This document shows positions 8,923 to 17,042 of a stretch of DNA of 27,441 nucleotides, piece after piece (position 1 is the first letter of the stretch; each line of letters begins with the position of its first letter). Location: assembly GCA_036825435.1 (NCBI GenBank), contig DAISYG010000021.1, positions 1-27,441 of the forward strand. The letters are read 5' to 3'. The position numbers and the translations under genes are program-made. Under the pieces are notes generated by a model. It made no database searches and was not told the origin of the DNA. It was given only the letters and a program-made list of their open reading frames with translations. The stretch comes from UBA931 sp036825435. Its GTDB lineage: Bacteria; Pseudomonadota; Gammaproteobacteria; Burkholderiales; Casimicrobiaceae.

Positions 8923-8944
8923 GCGCGCAGCGAAGGCTGCGCGC
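8923..8944 (+). other. Stable hairpin in the napA-napG gap
   Basis: A perfect 9-bp GC-rich stem pairs 8923-8931 with 8936-8944 around a GAAG tetraloop. No T-tract follows, so it is unlikely to be an intrinsic terminator. Directly after napA it could protect the upstream message from 3' decay, or mark a processing site that gives napDA more transcript than napGHB. Both roles are inference. Confidence 0.55.
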
Positions 8945-9033
8945 GTCTCGCGCTTCTGGGGCGAACACCGTAATAACTTTTAGGTTGGTTCTCCTTGGTG
9001 ACAGGGGGAAGCTTGGGAGCAAGGTAGAGGGTT

Positions 9034-9837
9034 ATGAGTGGAACTGATCGGCGGCAATTCCTGATCCGCAGCGCACAGATGACGGGCGCGGCGGCTTGTG
9101 TCGGCGTTGTTTGGTATGCGCTGGCGCGCAGTCAGGCGGAGGCGTCCGCGCACGCTTTGCGTCCTCCGGGCGCGTTGCCGGAAAAGGATTTCATGGCGCA
9201 GTGCCTGAAATGTGGTCAATGTGTGTTGGCTTGCCCATACGATACATTGAAACTGTCAACGGTCGCGGATGTTGCGCCGGTGGGTACGCCGTATTTCATC
9301 GCGCGCGAAATCCCCTGTGAAATGTGCGTCGATGTTCCATGCGTTCCCGTTTGTCCGTCCGGTGCGCTGGACAGGAACTTCACCGACATCACCAAAGCCC
9401 GTATGGGTTTGGCCGTGATCGACGAAGAAACCTGTCTGTCGTGGCGCGGCTTGCGTTGCGAAGTTTGCTATCGGGTTTGCCCGGTGCGGGATAAAGCGAT
9501 TACCCTGAACATCGTGCATAACGAAGTGACCAATCGCCACGCCCGTTTCGAACCGGTGATCCACAGCGAACACTGCACCGGTTGCGGCAAGTGCGAACAA
9601 GCTTGTCCGACGGAAGAGTCTGCGATTCGCGTGTTGTGGCCGCAATTTGTTCAAGGCAAGTTGGGCGAGCACTACAGTCCGACCTTGGGCGAAGACTTCA
9701 AGACGCAGGATATCGGCAAAGGCACCGATCTCGCTAAAGAACTCAATCCGGGCGACAAGAAACAAGCTGCGCCGGGTGCGGGTTACTTTAACCGTCCTGA
9801 GGGTCGCGAAGGCATCATTCCGGGAGAAACGCCATGA
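9034..9837 (+). CDS. napG: NapG, Tat-exported ferredoxin-type quinol dehydrogenase subunit
   Basis: A periplasmic iron-sulfur protein that with NapH oxidises quinol and passes electrons towards NapB and NapA. The 267-residue product begins with the Tat motif DRRQFL (R6, R7) followed by a hydrophobic segment. Sixteen cysteines fit four [4Fe-4S] clusters: C57/60/63/67, C95/98/103/107, C134/142/145/149 and C181/184/187/191. The stop overlaps the napH start as ATGA, indicating translational coupling. The ribosome binding site (AGAGG at 9026-9030) sits close to the ATG. With no napC in the operon, NapGH is the only quinol-oxidising module encoded here. Confidence 0.94.
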   Translation: MSGTDRRQFLIRSAQMTGAAACVGVVWYALARSQAEASAHALRPPGALPEKDFMAQCLKCGQCVLACPYDTLKLSTVADVAPVGTPYFIAREIPCEMCVDVPCVPVCPSGALDRNFTDITKARMGLAVIDEETCLSWRGLRCEVCYRVCPVRDKAITLNIVHNEVTNRHARFEPVIHSEHCTGCGKCEQACPTEESAIRVLWPQFVQGKLGEHYSPTLGEDFKTQDIGKGTDLAKELNPGDKKQAAPGAGYFNRPEGREGIIPGETP

Positions 9838-10790
9838 CCAAGAATCAAAAGGTGTCTTCACCGAAGAAAGAGCGCGGCCCGATCCGCCATTTTCAGATGC
9901 CCGAATCGTTGGGCGGCAAGTTGCATGTCTGGCGTTTTTTGATTGCGCGTCGTCTGGTGCAGATCTGTGTGCTGATTCTGTTCATCGGCACCGTGCATTG
10001 GGGCTGGACCTTGTTTCATCAACCGGTGTTATCGGGCGATCTGTCGTCGTCGCGTTTTCTGGGCGTGATTCCGCTGTCGGATCCGTTTGCCGTGCTGCAG
10101 GTCATGTTCAGTCGTCACTGGCCATACATGGACGCGCTGATTGGCGCGGCGATCATCCTGCTGTTCTATCTGTTGGTGGGTGGTCGGGTTTTCTGCTCGT
10201 GGGTGTGCCCGGTCAATATGGTAACGGATCTTTCCAATTGGCTACGTGAAAAGTTCGGCATTCGCAGCATGTTCATTGTGCCGCCGAAAACACGTTACTG
10301 GGGTTTGTTGCTGGCGTTGATTCTGTCGCTGATCATGGGCGTTGCCGCTTTTGAATGGGTGAGCCCAGTGGCGATCATGCATCGCGAACTGATCTACGGC
10401 ATTGGCATCGGCTTTCTTGCCGTCTTGGGAATCTTCTTGTTTGATCTTTTGATCATGGCGCGCGGTTGGTGCGGACACCTCTGCCCCCTCGGCGCGTTTT
10501 GGTCGATCGTGGGTCGCGCGGGGCAAGTGCGCGTGGCTTTTGACGACGCAAGCTGCACACGATGCGGCGATTGCGTTCGAGCATGTCCGGAGCCGCTCGT
10601 GCTTAACTTCAAAGAAGCGGCGCAACACGGGATGGTACGTTTTGGGGAGTGTACCAACTGCGGCAAGTGCGTCGCGATTTGTCCTGAAAACAGTCTTTCA
10701 TTTAATCTTCGTGCCTGTATTCGCAACAATGATTCGTCATCGCAATCAGCGCACGCTCCACATCCTGAACCGAGAGAGGAAAAATTATGA
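9834..10790 (+). CDS. napH: NapH, membrane ferredoxin-type quinol dehydrogenase subunit
   Basis: The integral membrane partner of NapG in quinol oxidation for nitrate reduction. The 318-residue product shows about four hydrophobic membrane segments. Two CxxxCP motifs, CSWVCP and CGHLCP, lie at membrane edges as in the NapH/NosR/CcoG group. A C-terminal cytoplasmic domain carries two [4Fe-4S] motifs, CTRCGDCVRACP and CTNCGKCVAICP. It overlaps napG by 4 nt and napB by 4 nt (ATGA at both), so the three are probably translationally coupled. Similar membrane ferredoxins such as NosR parts or CcoG are longer or lack this neighbourhood. Confidence 0.94.
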   Translation: MTKNQKVSSPKKERGPIRHFQMPESLGGKLHVWRFLIARRLVQICVLILFIGTVHWGWTLFHQPVLSGDLSSSRFLGVIPLSDPFAVLQVMFSRHWPYMDALIGAAIILLFYLLVGGRVFCSWVCPVNMVTDLSNWLREKFGIRSMFIVPPKTRYWGLLLALILSLIMGVAAFEWVSPVAIMHRELIYGIGIGFLAVLGIFLFDLLIMARGWCGHLCPLGAFWSIVGRAGQVRVAFDDASCTRCGDCVRACPEPLVLNFKEAAQHGMVRFGECTNCGKCVAICPENSLSFNLRACIRNNDSSSQSAHAPHPEPREEKL

Positions 10791-11224
10791 AACGTTTAGC
10801 TTTGATTGTTGCATCCAGTTTGGTGATTGGTTTGGTTGCTTGTGCAACTCAATCAATTCCTGATACCCAAATAGGTCTGTCGAAAGGCAGCGCTTTCGAT
10901 TCGCAGACGCCGATGGCGTTTACGCGAGACGGTACGGGCGCGACCGGAGTGGCAGAAGCCGCCTACGGCATGCCGCCGCTGGTACCACACTCTGTTGAAG
11001 ATTATCAGCCGATCACGCAAGACAAAAACATGTGCATCGCCTGTCATGATCGTCCGGGACAAACCAAGAAAGTGGGCGATCCGAATGATGCTACGCCGAT
11101 CCCGCCGTCGCACTACGCGCAAGGCAAGGTATCGGGCGCATATTATTACTGCGAACTGTGCCACTCGCCTGCGGCGAATGTGCCTGATCTGGTGAAAAAC
11201 ACAGGGCCGAAGCCGAAGCGCTAA
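10787..11224 (+). CDS. napB: NapB, diheme cytochrome c subunit, putative lipoprotein
   Basis: The electron-transfer subunit of periplasmic nitrate reductase. The 145-residue product has two c-type heme motifs, CIACH (C83-H87) and CELCH (C122-H126). H68 in PPLVPHS and H109 in PPSHY match the distal heme ligands of NapB. The N-terminus ends its hydrophobic stretch in LVAC, a lipobox with C19 as the putative lipidated residue and Ala at +2; typical NapB is a soluble periplasmic protein. The ribosome binding site GAGAGAGGA lies just before the ATG, inside napH. It is last in the operon and followed by a strong terminator. Lipidation is a prediction from motif only. Confidence 0.93.
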   Translation: MKRLALIVASSLVIGLVACATQSIPDTQIGLSKGSAFDSQTPMAFTRDGTGATGVAEAAYGMPPLVPHSVEDYQPITQDKNMCIACHDRPGQTKKVGDPNDATPIPPSHYAQGKVSGAYYYCELCHSPAANVPDLVKNTGPKPKR

Positions 11225-11257
11225 TCCCAAGTTATATATCTCCTGATATATCCTCCT

Positions 11258-11290
11258 GCCGTCTCACGTTGATCGTGAGGCGGCATTTTT
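11258..11290 (+). terminator. Rho-independent terminator of the nap operon
   Basis: An 11-bp stem with one G-T wobble pairs 11258-11268 with 11274-11284 around the loop TTGAT, followed by ATTTTT. It lies 33 nt after the napB stop and marks the end of the nap transcript. Confidence 0.9.
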
Positions 11291-11410
11291 GTGCCTGTTT
11301 TACTCGGTAACGGTCATTGCGAAGCGAAGGAAACGGGAAAGCGAATCGATAATCTGACCATTCACAAATTTGGCGATAAACTACGTTTCCACCTCTGAAT
11401 AGTCGAGCCA

Positions 11411-12124
11411 ATGCAACTTGAACGCATTCTCCAATCGCAGGGTTTCGGCAGCCGCAAGCAATGCCGTCAACGCATCGCGGCGGGCGATGTTCGCATCAAC
11501 GGTGACGTTTGCGATGATCCGCGCACCGAATGGAATCCCGAAGGGTTGCAGATCGAGATCGACGGCGCGGTGTGGCGTTATCGGGAAAAGGTGTATGTGG
11601 CGATGCACAAGCCAAAGGGTTATGAGTGCTCGCGCTGTCCACAGCACCATTCAAGCGTTTATGCGCTGCTGCCGGAGCCTTTGATCAACCGTGGGGTGCA
11701 GACAGTGGGCAGGCTGGACGCCGACACCACCGGTTTGCTGCTTTTTTCCGATGACGGCGATTTCATTCATGCGTTGACGTCGCCACGTCGCCATGTCGTC
11801 AAGCGCTACCGAGTTACATTGAAACATGAAGCCGATGATGCTTTGATTCAACATTTGCAAAACGGTGTGTTGTTGCGCGATGAAGCAATACCGATCAAAG
11901 CACTTTCCACAACGCTGCTTGATCCTCAAACCTTGTTATTGGAAATTGATCAGGGAAAATTCCACCAGGTGAAACGGATGGTTGCTGCTGCGGGCAATCG
12001 AGTGGCGGCGTTGCATCGTATTGCGGTGGGCGGGTTGGCGTTGACAGATGATTTTTCTTTGCCGGAGGGCGAATGGTGTTATCTGGACGCGATGCATCTT
12101 GACCGCCTTGGTTACAATGAATAA
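11411..12124 (+). CDS. rsuA: RsuA-family pseudouridine synthase
   Basis: An RNA-modifying enzyme that isomerises a uridine to pseudouridine, most likely U516 of 16S rRNA if it is true RsuA. The 237-residue product starts with an S4 RNA-binding domain (MQLERILQSQGFGSRKQCRQ). The synthase domain has the catalytic aspartate D103 in GRLDADTTGLLLF and the later family motif KFHQVKRMVAAAGNRV. Length and layout fit RsuA; the related RluE/RluF paralogues cannot be excluded from sequence alone. The ATG at 11411 has no clear ribosome binding site. It follows the nap terminator and appears to be transcribed independently. Confidence 0.87.
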   Translation: MQLERILQSQGFGSRKQCRQRIAAGDVRINGDVCDDPRTEWNPEGLQIEIDGAVWRYREKVYVAMHKPKGYECSRCPQHHSSVYALLPEPLINRGVQTVGRLDADTTGLLLFSDDGDFIHALTSPRRHVVKRYRVTLKHEADDALIQHLQNGVLLRDEAIPIKALSTTLLDPQTLLLEIDQGKFHQVKRMVAAAGNRVAALHRIAVGGLALTDDFSLPEGEWCYLDAMHLDRLGYNE

Positions 12125-12139
12125 AAAAAGTGCTTACTA

Positions 12140-12168
12140 TTGACAACATGAGTGAAGCAAAAAGGGTT
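12140..12168 (+). promoter_or_regulatory. Weak candidate promoter for the aminotransferase gene
   Basis: A perfect -35 hexamer TTGACA lies at 12140-12145 in the 85-bp gap after the pseudouridine synthase gene. The downstream region has only poor -10 matches (TTATCT-like, about 21 nt away). The perfect -35 box makes a promoter plausible here, but the -10 is unconvincing. Confidence 0.25.
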
Positions 12169-12209
12169 ATCTTTCACGGTAATCGGATTGTTTTGCATTG
12201 GAGCGGAAA

Positions 12210-13427
12210 ATGAAAAAACAAGCAATCACTCGCGCGCTTTTTGATCAGGTGATGGTGCCTTGTTATGCGCCTGCCGATTTCGTGCCGGTACGCGGTCACG
12301 GCGCGCGGATTTGGGATCAGCAGGAGAGGATGTACATCGATTTCGCGGCGGGTGTGGCCGTGAATGCGCTCGGACATTGTCATCCGACGATGATCGCCGC
12401 GCTGGAAGAGCAAGCGAAAAAGCTCTGGCATGTTTCCAACTGGTTCACCAACGAACCGGCATTGCGTCTGGCGCAAAAGCTTGTTGATAACACGTTTGCC
12501 GATCGTGTTTTCTTCTGCAATTCGGGTGCCGAGGCCAACGAAGCGGCGCTGAAATTGGCGCGGCGTTATGCGCATGACCGCTTCGGCGCCGAAAAGGCGG
12601 AAGTGGTTTCCACGGTCAACTCGTTTCACGGCAGAACGCTGTTCACCGTCACGGCGGGTGGACAAAACAAATATTCGGCGGGATTCGGTCCCAAGCCCGG
12701 CGCGATTACGCATGTTCCATACAACGATATTCAGGCGCTCGAAAACTGCTTCGAAAAATATGGCGATAAGGTGTGCGCGTTGATCGTCGAAACGATTCAG
12801 GGTGAAGGCGGTGTGATTCCGGGCACGATGGAGTTTTTGCATATGGCGCAACACCTGTGCAACTGGCACAAGGCGCTGTTCATTCTCGATGAAGTACAAA
12901 CCGGAATGGGGCGCACCGGCTCACTCTTTTCATACATGACGAAGGGGATCACACCCGATATCATGACCTCCGCCAAAGGGTTGGGCGGCGGTGTTCCCAT
13001 CGGCGCGATGCTGACAACAGAAAAATTCGCATCCGCTTTTTCGCCGGGCGCACATGGTAGTACTTACGGAGGCAACCCGTTGGCGTGCGCGGTGGCGGGC
13101 GCGGTGTTTGACACCATCAATACGCCGGAATTTCTGGAAGGTGTGAACGACCGACACATGATGTTCATGGCAGGGCTGAGAAACATCAACAGCGACAAAA
13201 AATATTTCAAGGATATTCGCGGCGAAGGATTGCTGATCGGTTGCGAACTCAACGACGCGCTACATGGGCAGTCGCTGAAACTTGTCGATGCGGCGGTGCA
13301 GCAGCGTTTGCTATTGTTGGCTGCGGGACCGGACGTTGTGCGTATCGCGCCACCGCTCAACATCGCAGAAGAAGATGTGATCGAAGGCTTGTCGCGTCTG
13401 GAAAAAACGCTGAAAGCCAATACCTGA
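12210..13427 (+). CDS. argD: Acetylornithine/succinylornithine aminotransferase (ArgD/AstC family)
   Basis: A PLP-dependent class III aminotransferase. ArgD converts N-acetylglutamate semialdehyde to N-acetylornithine in arginine synthesis; AstC uses succinylornithine in arginine catabolism. The 405-residue product has the PLP contact motif NSGAEANEAALKLARR, the LDEVQTGMGRTG segment and the PLP lysine K256 in TSAKGLGGG. The N-terminus (ITRALFDQVMVPCYAP) and the conserved WFTNEPALRLA resemble AstC/ArgD of E. coli. No ast operon genes (astA, astB, astD, astE) flank it, so a biosynthetic or dual role is more likely. The ATG at 12210 follows GGAGCGG at 12200-12206; an in-frame TTG at 12198 is disfavoured. 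Confidence 0.88.
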   Translation: MKKQAITRALFDQVMVPCYAPADFVPVRGHGARIWDQQERMYIDFAAGVAVNALGHCHPTMIAALEEQAKKLWHVSNWFTNEPALRLAQKLVDNTFADRVFFCNSGAEANEAALKLARRYAHDRFGAEKAEVVSTVNSFHGRTLFTVTAGGQNKYSAGFGPKPGAITHVPYNDIQALENCFEKYGDKVCALIVETIQGEGGVIPGTMEFLHMAQHLCNWHKALFILDEVQTGMGRTGSLFSYMTKGITPDIMTSAKGLGGGVPIGAMLTTEKFASAFSPGAHGSTYGGNPLACAVAGAVFDTINTPEFLEGVNDRHMMFMAGLRNINSDKKYFKDIRGEGLLIGCELNDALHGQSLKLVDAAVQQRLLLLAAGPDVVRIAPPLNIAEEDVIEGLSRLEKTLKANT

Positions 13428-13440
13428 AACGATTACGGTG

Positions 13441-13950
13441 ATGAAAAAAAATACTGAAACATTTCCTGAGGTCTGGTCGGCGCGGATAGGAACGCCGTTT
13501 GCCGTGCTCGGTATTCGCAGCAACGGCAGCCACATTACCAATATTGCGTTTCTGTCGCGGCAGCGCAAAGAGGCAGCTCCTGCCGACGCACTTAGCGAAC
13601 GGGCAGCGCATGAAATTCTTCGCTATCTGGATGACCCGCACGCATCTTTTTCGGTACCGATCATGCCGCAGGGCACGGTTTTTCAACAGCGTGTCTGGCG
13701 CGCATTGCAGGAAATTCCCAGCGGTTCGGTATTGACCTACGGTGCTCTGGCAACGCAACTCAAAACCGCACCGCGCGCGGTTGGTGGTGCTTGCGGTGCG
13801 AATCCGATCGTGCTGATGATTCCTTGCCACCGCGTTGCCGGACAGCATTCATTGGGCGGCTTCATGAACGCGGAAGAAGGCGAGCCGTTGTGCATCAAAC
13901 GTTGGTTGCTGACGCACGAAGGCGTGACCGCGGATGAGCTTGAGCGCTAA
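13441..13950 (+). CDS. ogt: Methylated-DNA--protein-cysteine methyltransferase
   Basis: A suicide DNA-repair protein that removes alkyl groups from O6-alkylguanine onto its own cysteine. The 169-residue product contains the active-site motif IPCHRV with acceptor C129. The helix-turn-helix DNA-binding part (GSVLTYGALATQL, then RAVGGACGANPI) precedes it. It resembles the Ogt form, without an Ada regulatory domain. The ATG at 13441 is chosen; a GTG directly before it (13438) is an alternative. It sits 13 nt after argD and its 3' end overlaps xerD by 17 nt, so the two are probably translated from one message. Confidence 0.92.
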   Translation: MKKNTETFPEVWSARIGTPFAVLGIRSNGSHITNIAFLSRQRKEAAPADALSERAAHEILRYLDDPHASFSVPIMPQGTVFQQRVWRALQEIPSGSVLTYGALATQLKTAPRAVGGACGANPIVLMIPCHRVAGQHSLGGFMNAEEGEPLCIKRWLLTHEGVTADELER

Positions 13951-14857
13951 CGCCTCGCTGTCTTCTCAAGAAATCGCATGCATTGACGCGTTCTGCGACC
14001 AACTCTGGTTGCAGGATGGCCTGGCGTCTGGATCGCTTAACGCTTATCGCGCCGATTTATCGTTGTTTGCGCGCTGGCTGCTCAAAGTAAACAAACGATT
14101 GCTCGACGTCGAGCGCGCCGACATTGAACGCTGGCTGGCGGAACAGTTCACCGACAACGCCAAGACATCATCCATCGCGCGACGTTTGTCGTCGTTGCGT
14201 CGTTTTTATCGGATGCAGCACGAACGTGGTCAAATGACGGAAGATCCGTCGGTGCATGTGCGTGCGCCGCGCCGTACGCAGCGGTTACCGAAAAATCTTT
14301 CGGAAGAACAGGTCGAGTGCCTGCTCCAAGCACCGGATACCGAAACAATATTGGGTTTGCGTGATCGTGCGATGCTGGAAACCTTGTACGCGACGGGTTT
14401 GCGTGTTTCCGAATTGGTCAATCTGAAATTCGCGCAAATCTCGCTGACGGATGGTGTGGTGCGCGTGCTGGGCAAAGGTAGCAAGGAGCGATTGGTGCCG
14501 CTCGGCGAAGAAGCGGTCAACTGGCTGAACCGTTATCTCAATGAAGCACGTGCGCAACTCGATCGCAATACGCGCAGCGACGTTCTGTTTTTGACTACAC
14601 GTCACGGCGCGTTGACGCGGCAGGCGTTCTGGGCATTGATCAAGCGTTACGCGGTGCGTGCCGGAATTCCGCCCGGGCAGTTATCGCCGCATGTGTTGCG
14701 CCACGCGTTTGCCACGCATTTGTTGAATCACGGCGCGGATTTGCGCGTGGTGCAACTGTTGCTCGGTCACTCCGACATCACGACGACGACGATTTACACG
14801 CATGTAGCGCGTGAGCGTCTGAAAACGTTACACGCAAAGCACCATCCGCGAGGGTAA
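13934..14857 (+). CDS. xerD: Site-specific tyrosine recombinase XerD
   Basis: A tyrosine recombinase that with XerC resolves chromosome dimers at dif during cell division. The 307-residue product has the N-terminal SAM-like core-binding domain (residues 12-105) and the catalytic domain with the complete active site: R157 in TGLRVSEL, K181 in GKGSKER, H253 and R256 in HVLRHAFATH, H279 in LLGHSDI and Y288 in TTIYTHV. Length and context beside a methylated-DNA repair gene fit chromosomal XerD of betaproteobacteria rather than a phage or integron integrase. The start lies within the 3' end of ogt. Confidence 0.93.
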   Translation: MSLSANASLSSQEIACIDAFCDQLWLQDGLASGSLNAYRADLSLFARWLLKVNKRLLDVERADIERWLAEQFTDNAKTSSIARRLSSLRRFYRMQHERGQMTEDPSVHVRAPRRTQRLPKNLSEEQVECLLQAPDTETILGLRDRAMLETLYATGLRVSELVNLKFAQISLTDGVVRVLGKGSKERLVPLGEEAVNWLNRYLNEARAQLDRNTRSDVLFLTTRHGALTRQAFWALIKRYAVRAGIPPGQLSPHVLRHAFATHLLNHGADLRVVQLLLGHSDITTTTIYTHVARERLKTLHAKHHPRG

Positions 14858-14860
14858 TGA

Positions 14861-14890
14861 TTGCCGACGCATGGCGCAATCCATTACAAT
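14861..14890 (+). promoter_or_regulatory. Sigma-70-type promoter candidate upstream of paeA
   Basis: TTGCCG at 14861-14866 (four of six matches to the -35 consensus) and TACAAT at 14885-14890 (five of six to the -10) are separated by 18 nt. They lie in the 151-bp gap between xerD and the next gene, giving a leader of about 110 nt. Confidence 0.45.
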
Positions 14891-15008
14891 AAAACACCGC
14901 CATAACGGCTCATGAGGAAACTTCGAAGAACGTCGCGGGCGAAAGCAGAGCGAATTCTGACACAGCATGGTTTTCGCGCAATGACGATTCAAACTTTCCG
15001 TAATAACA

Positions 15009-16343
15009 ATGGATCTCATCCAAAGCATTATTATCATTGCCATCCTGATTCTGGTCAGCGCGTTTTTCTCGATGTCGGAAATATCGCTGTCGGCGGCGCG
15101 TCGTTTGCGCCTGCGGCAATGGGCGGATGAAGGAAACGTCAACGCGCAGAAGGTGTTGAATCTGCAGGACAGCCCGGGGCGTTTTTTCACCGTGGTGCAG
15201 ATTGCGCTCAACGCCGTCGCGATTCTGGCGGGGATTCTCGGTGAATCGGCATTGACGCCCTATTATCAATCGTTGATCGGCTTTTTTTATCAGGGCACAT
15301 ATCTCGCCAATATCAGTTTTGGTTTTTCGTTCATCACGGTCGTCAGTGTTTTCATTCTTTTCGCCGACCTGATTCCGAAACGCATCGCGCTGCTGTATTC
15401 GGAAGCGATTTCGGTACGCGTTATTGTGCCGATGCTCTGGTGCATCGCGTTGTGTAGACCGCTGATCTGGTTCTTCAACGGATTGGCGAACAAGCTCTTC
15501 AAGTTTTTCGGCATTGCCGCTGCGCGCAAGAACGATATTACCTATGAAGACATTGCCGCGACGGTTGCGGCGGGCGCCGAGGCGGGCGTGGTGTTGAGAG
15601 ATGAACAGCAATTGATCGAAAACGTGTTCGAGTTGGAAAGCCGTGCGGTGACGTCGGCGATGACGGTGCGCGAGAATGTTGTCTGGCTGCCGTCGTCAGC
15701 GGACAGCGATTTGATTCGCGAAATCGTCGGCGAAAACCCGCACGGCAAATTTTTGGTCTGTGAGCAGGAAATCGATCAAGTACTCGGCTATGTGGACACC
15801 ACCGATTTGTTCGTGCATGTCTTGAACGAAAAACCCTTAACGCTAAAAACCGATGGTTTGGTGCGGCAGGCGTTGATCGTTCCCGACACCTTGAAACTTT
15901 TTGAAATTTTGCCGCGTTTCAAAAGCGCGAACGAAGACTTTGCAGTCATCCTGAATGAGTATGCGTTTGTGGTGGGCGTGATCACACTCAACGACGTGAT
16001 GAGTACGCTGATGGGTGACCTGGTCAGCAGTGGCGAAGAAGCGCAGATCGTCAAGCGCGATGAAAATTCATGGTTGATCGATGGCATGACGCCGATCGAT
16101 GATGTTCTGCGCGAGCTCGATATCGACGATTTTCCCGACCGTGATCACTATGACACGATCGCCGGTTTTGTCATTTACACGCTGCGCAAAATACCGAAAC
16201 GCACGGATTTTGTCATGTATGAAGGGCATAAATTCGAGGTCATCGACGTCGATAATTTCAAGATTGACCAGCTTCTGGTGACGAAAGAAAAGCTGCCGGA
16301 AGCCGCACCGCCGAACAATGCTCAAAGCACCCATACTGAATAA
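15009..16343 (+). CDS. paeA: CNNM/CBS-domain inner membrane protein, PaeA (YtfL) type
   Basis: A membrane protein of the CorC/HlyC (UPF0053) family. The 444-residue product matches the E. coli YtfL/PaeA layout end to end: an N-terminal DUF21/CNNM membrane domain with about four membrane segments (residues 1-190, starting MDLIQSIIIIAILILVSAFF), two CBS domains (about 210-335, with IPDTLKLFE-like LIVPDTLKLFEIL and DFAVILNEYAFVVGVITLND), and a CorC_HlyC domain near the end (DENSWLIDGMTPIDDVLREL). YtfL was reported in enteric bacteria to export putrescine and cadaverine; transfer of that role here is inference. No clear ribosome binding site precedes the ATG. The gene separates the housekeeping block from the hydrogenase genes. 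Confidence 0.83.
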   Translation: MDLIQSIIIIAILILVSAFFSMSEISLSAARRLRLRQWADEGNVNAQKVLNLQDSPGRFFTVVQIALNAVAILAGILGESALTPYYQSLIGFFYQGTYLANISFGFSFITVVSVFILFADLIPKRIALLYSEAISVRVIVPMLWCIALCRPLIWFFNGLANKLFKFFGIAAARKNDITYEDIAATVAAGAEAGVVLRDEQQLIENVFELESRAVTSAMTVRENVVWLPSSADSDLIREIVGENPHGKFLVCEQEIDQVLGYVDTTDLFVHVLNEKPLTLKTDGLVRQALIVPDTLKLFEILPRFKSANEDFAVILNEYAFVVGVITLNDVMSTLMGDLVSSGEEAQIVKRDENSWLIDGMTPIDDVLRELDIDDFPDRDHYDTIAGFVIYTLRKIPKRTDFVMYEGHKFEVIDVDNFKIDQLLVTKEKLPEAAPPNNAQSTHTE

Positions 16344-16431
16344 GCGTTCCGTCATGGCGCGCGTCAATGTCATGCTCCTCAAGCTGAGGTAAAATCCGAC
16401 TATTGTGATCATGTAAACGCATCTGCGTCTT

Positions 16432-17040
16432 ATGAAGAATAATCGAACATTGGTTCTCGGTATCGGCAACCTCCTCTGGGCGGACGAAGGTTTTGGTGTG
16501 CGCGCCGTCGAAGCGCTTCATCAGGCTTATATTTTCCCTGACGACGTGACGCTGATGGATGGCGGCACGCAGGGGTTGAGCCTTTATCCGTACATTATGG
16601 CGGCATCACATGTGTTGGTGTTCGATGCCATCGCATTCAATCTTCCGCCAGCGACGCTGAAGGTGCTGCGCGATGAAGAAATTCCGCAATATTGCACGAC
16701 GAAAGTATCGCCTCATCAGATTACGTTCAACGAAGTGCTCGCGCACGCACAATTGCTGGGTACGGTTCCGGACAAAATCACCGTGATCGGCGTGCAGCCG
16801 GAAGTGCTCGACGATTTCGGCGGCAGCCTGCGCGACGGCATCAAAGCGCGCATTCCCGAAGCGGTGCAGTTGGCAGTCGATGAATTGCGCCGTTGGAATG
16901 TGACGGTCACGCCGCGCCCTGCAGATGGAGTCGTGCCGCCGCTCAATGCGCAGGTATTGGATTTGTCGCGCTACGAAAACGAGCGCCCGGCAGAAGATGT
17001 CGCGTGCCGCTTCGGCGACCCGCGTTTTTTGGGAGGCTGA
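16432..17040 (+). CDS. hupD: Hydrogenase maturation endopeptidase HupD
   Basis: A nickel-dependent protease that trims the C-terminal tail of the [NiFe]-hydrogenase large subunit after cofactor insertion. The 202-residue product has the three metal ligands known from HybD: E19 in WADEGFG, D65 in VLVFDAI and H95 in VSPHQ. The motif DGGTQGL, involved in substrate recognition in this family, is present. It opens the hup/hyp island, 88 bp after paeA; an AAAAT-containing -10-like TAAAAT at 16390-16395 lacks a good -35. In most genomes hupD directly follows hupSLC, but no structural genes precede it here. Confidence 0.92.
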   Translation: MKNNRTLVLGIGNLLWADEGFGVRAVEALHQAYIFPDDVTLMDGGTQGLSLYPYIMAASHVLVFDAIAFNLPPATLKVLRDEEIPQYCTTKVSPHQITFNEVLAHAQLLGTVPDKITVIGVQPEVLDDFGGSLRDGIKARIPEAVQLAVDELRRWNVTVTPRPADGVVPPLNAQVLDLSRYENERPAEDVACRFGDPRFLGG

Positions 17041-17042
17041 TC

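Noticed and set aside
13934..14857. Phage or integron integrase marking a mobile island
   Set aside because: Length, domain layout and position overlapping a DNA-repair gene fit chromosomal XerD; no attachment site or cargo genes are present.
14910..15611. 233-residue minus-strand frame opposite paeA
   Set aside because: It lies opposite a conserved membrane protein gene, has a low-complexity charged translation and no start signals.
16350..16431. Sigma-54 promoter ahead of hupD, as is usual for uptake hydrogenase operons
   Set aside because: A TGGCGC occurs near 16354 but the required GC at the -12 position with correct spacing is missing.
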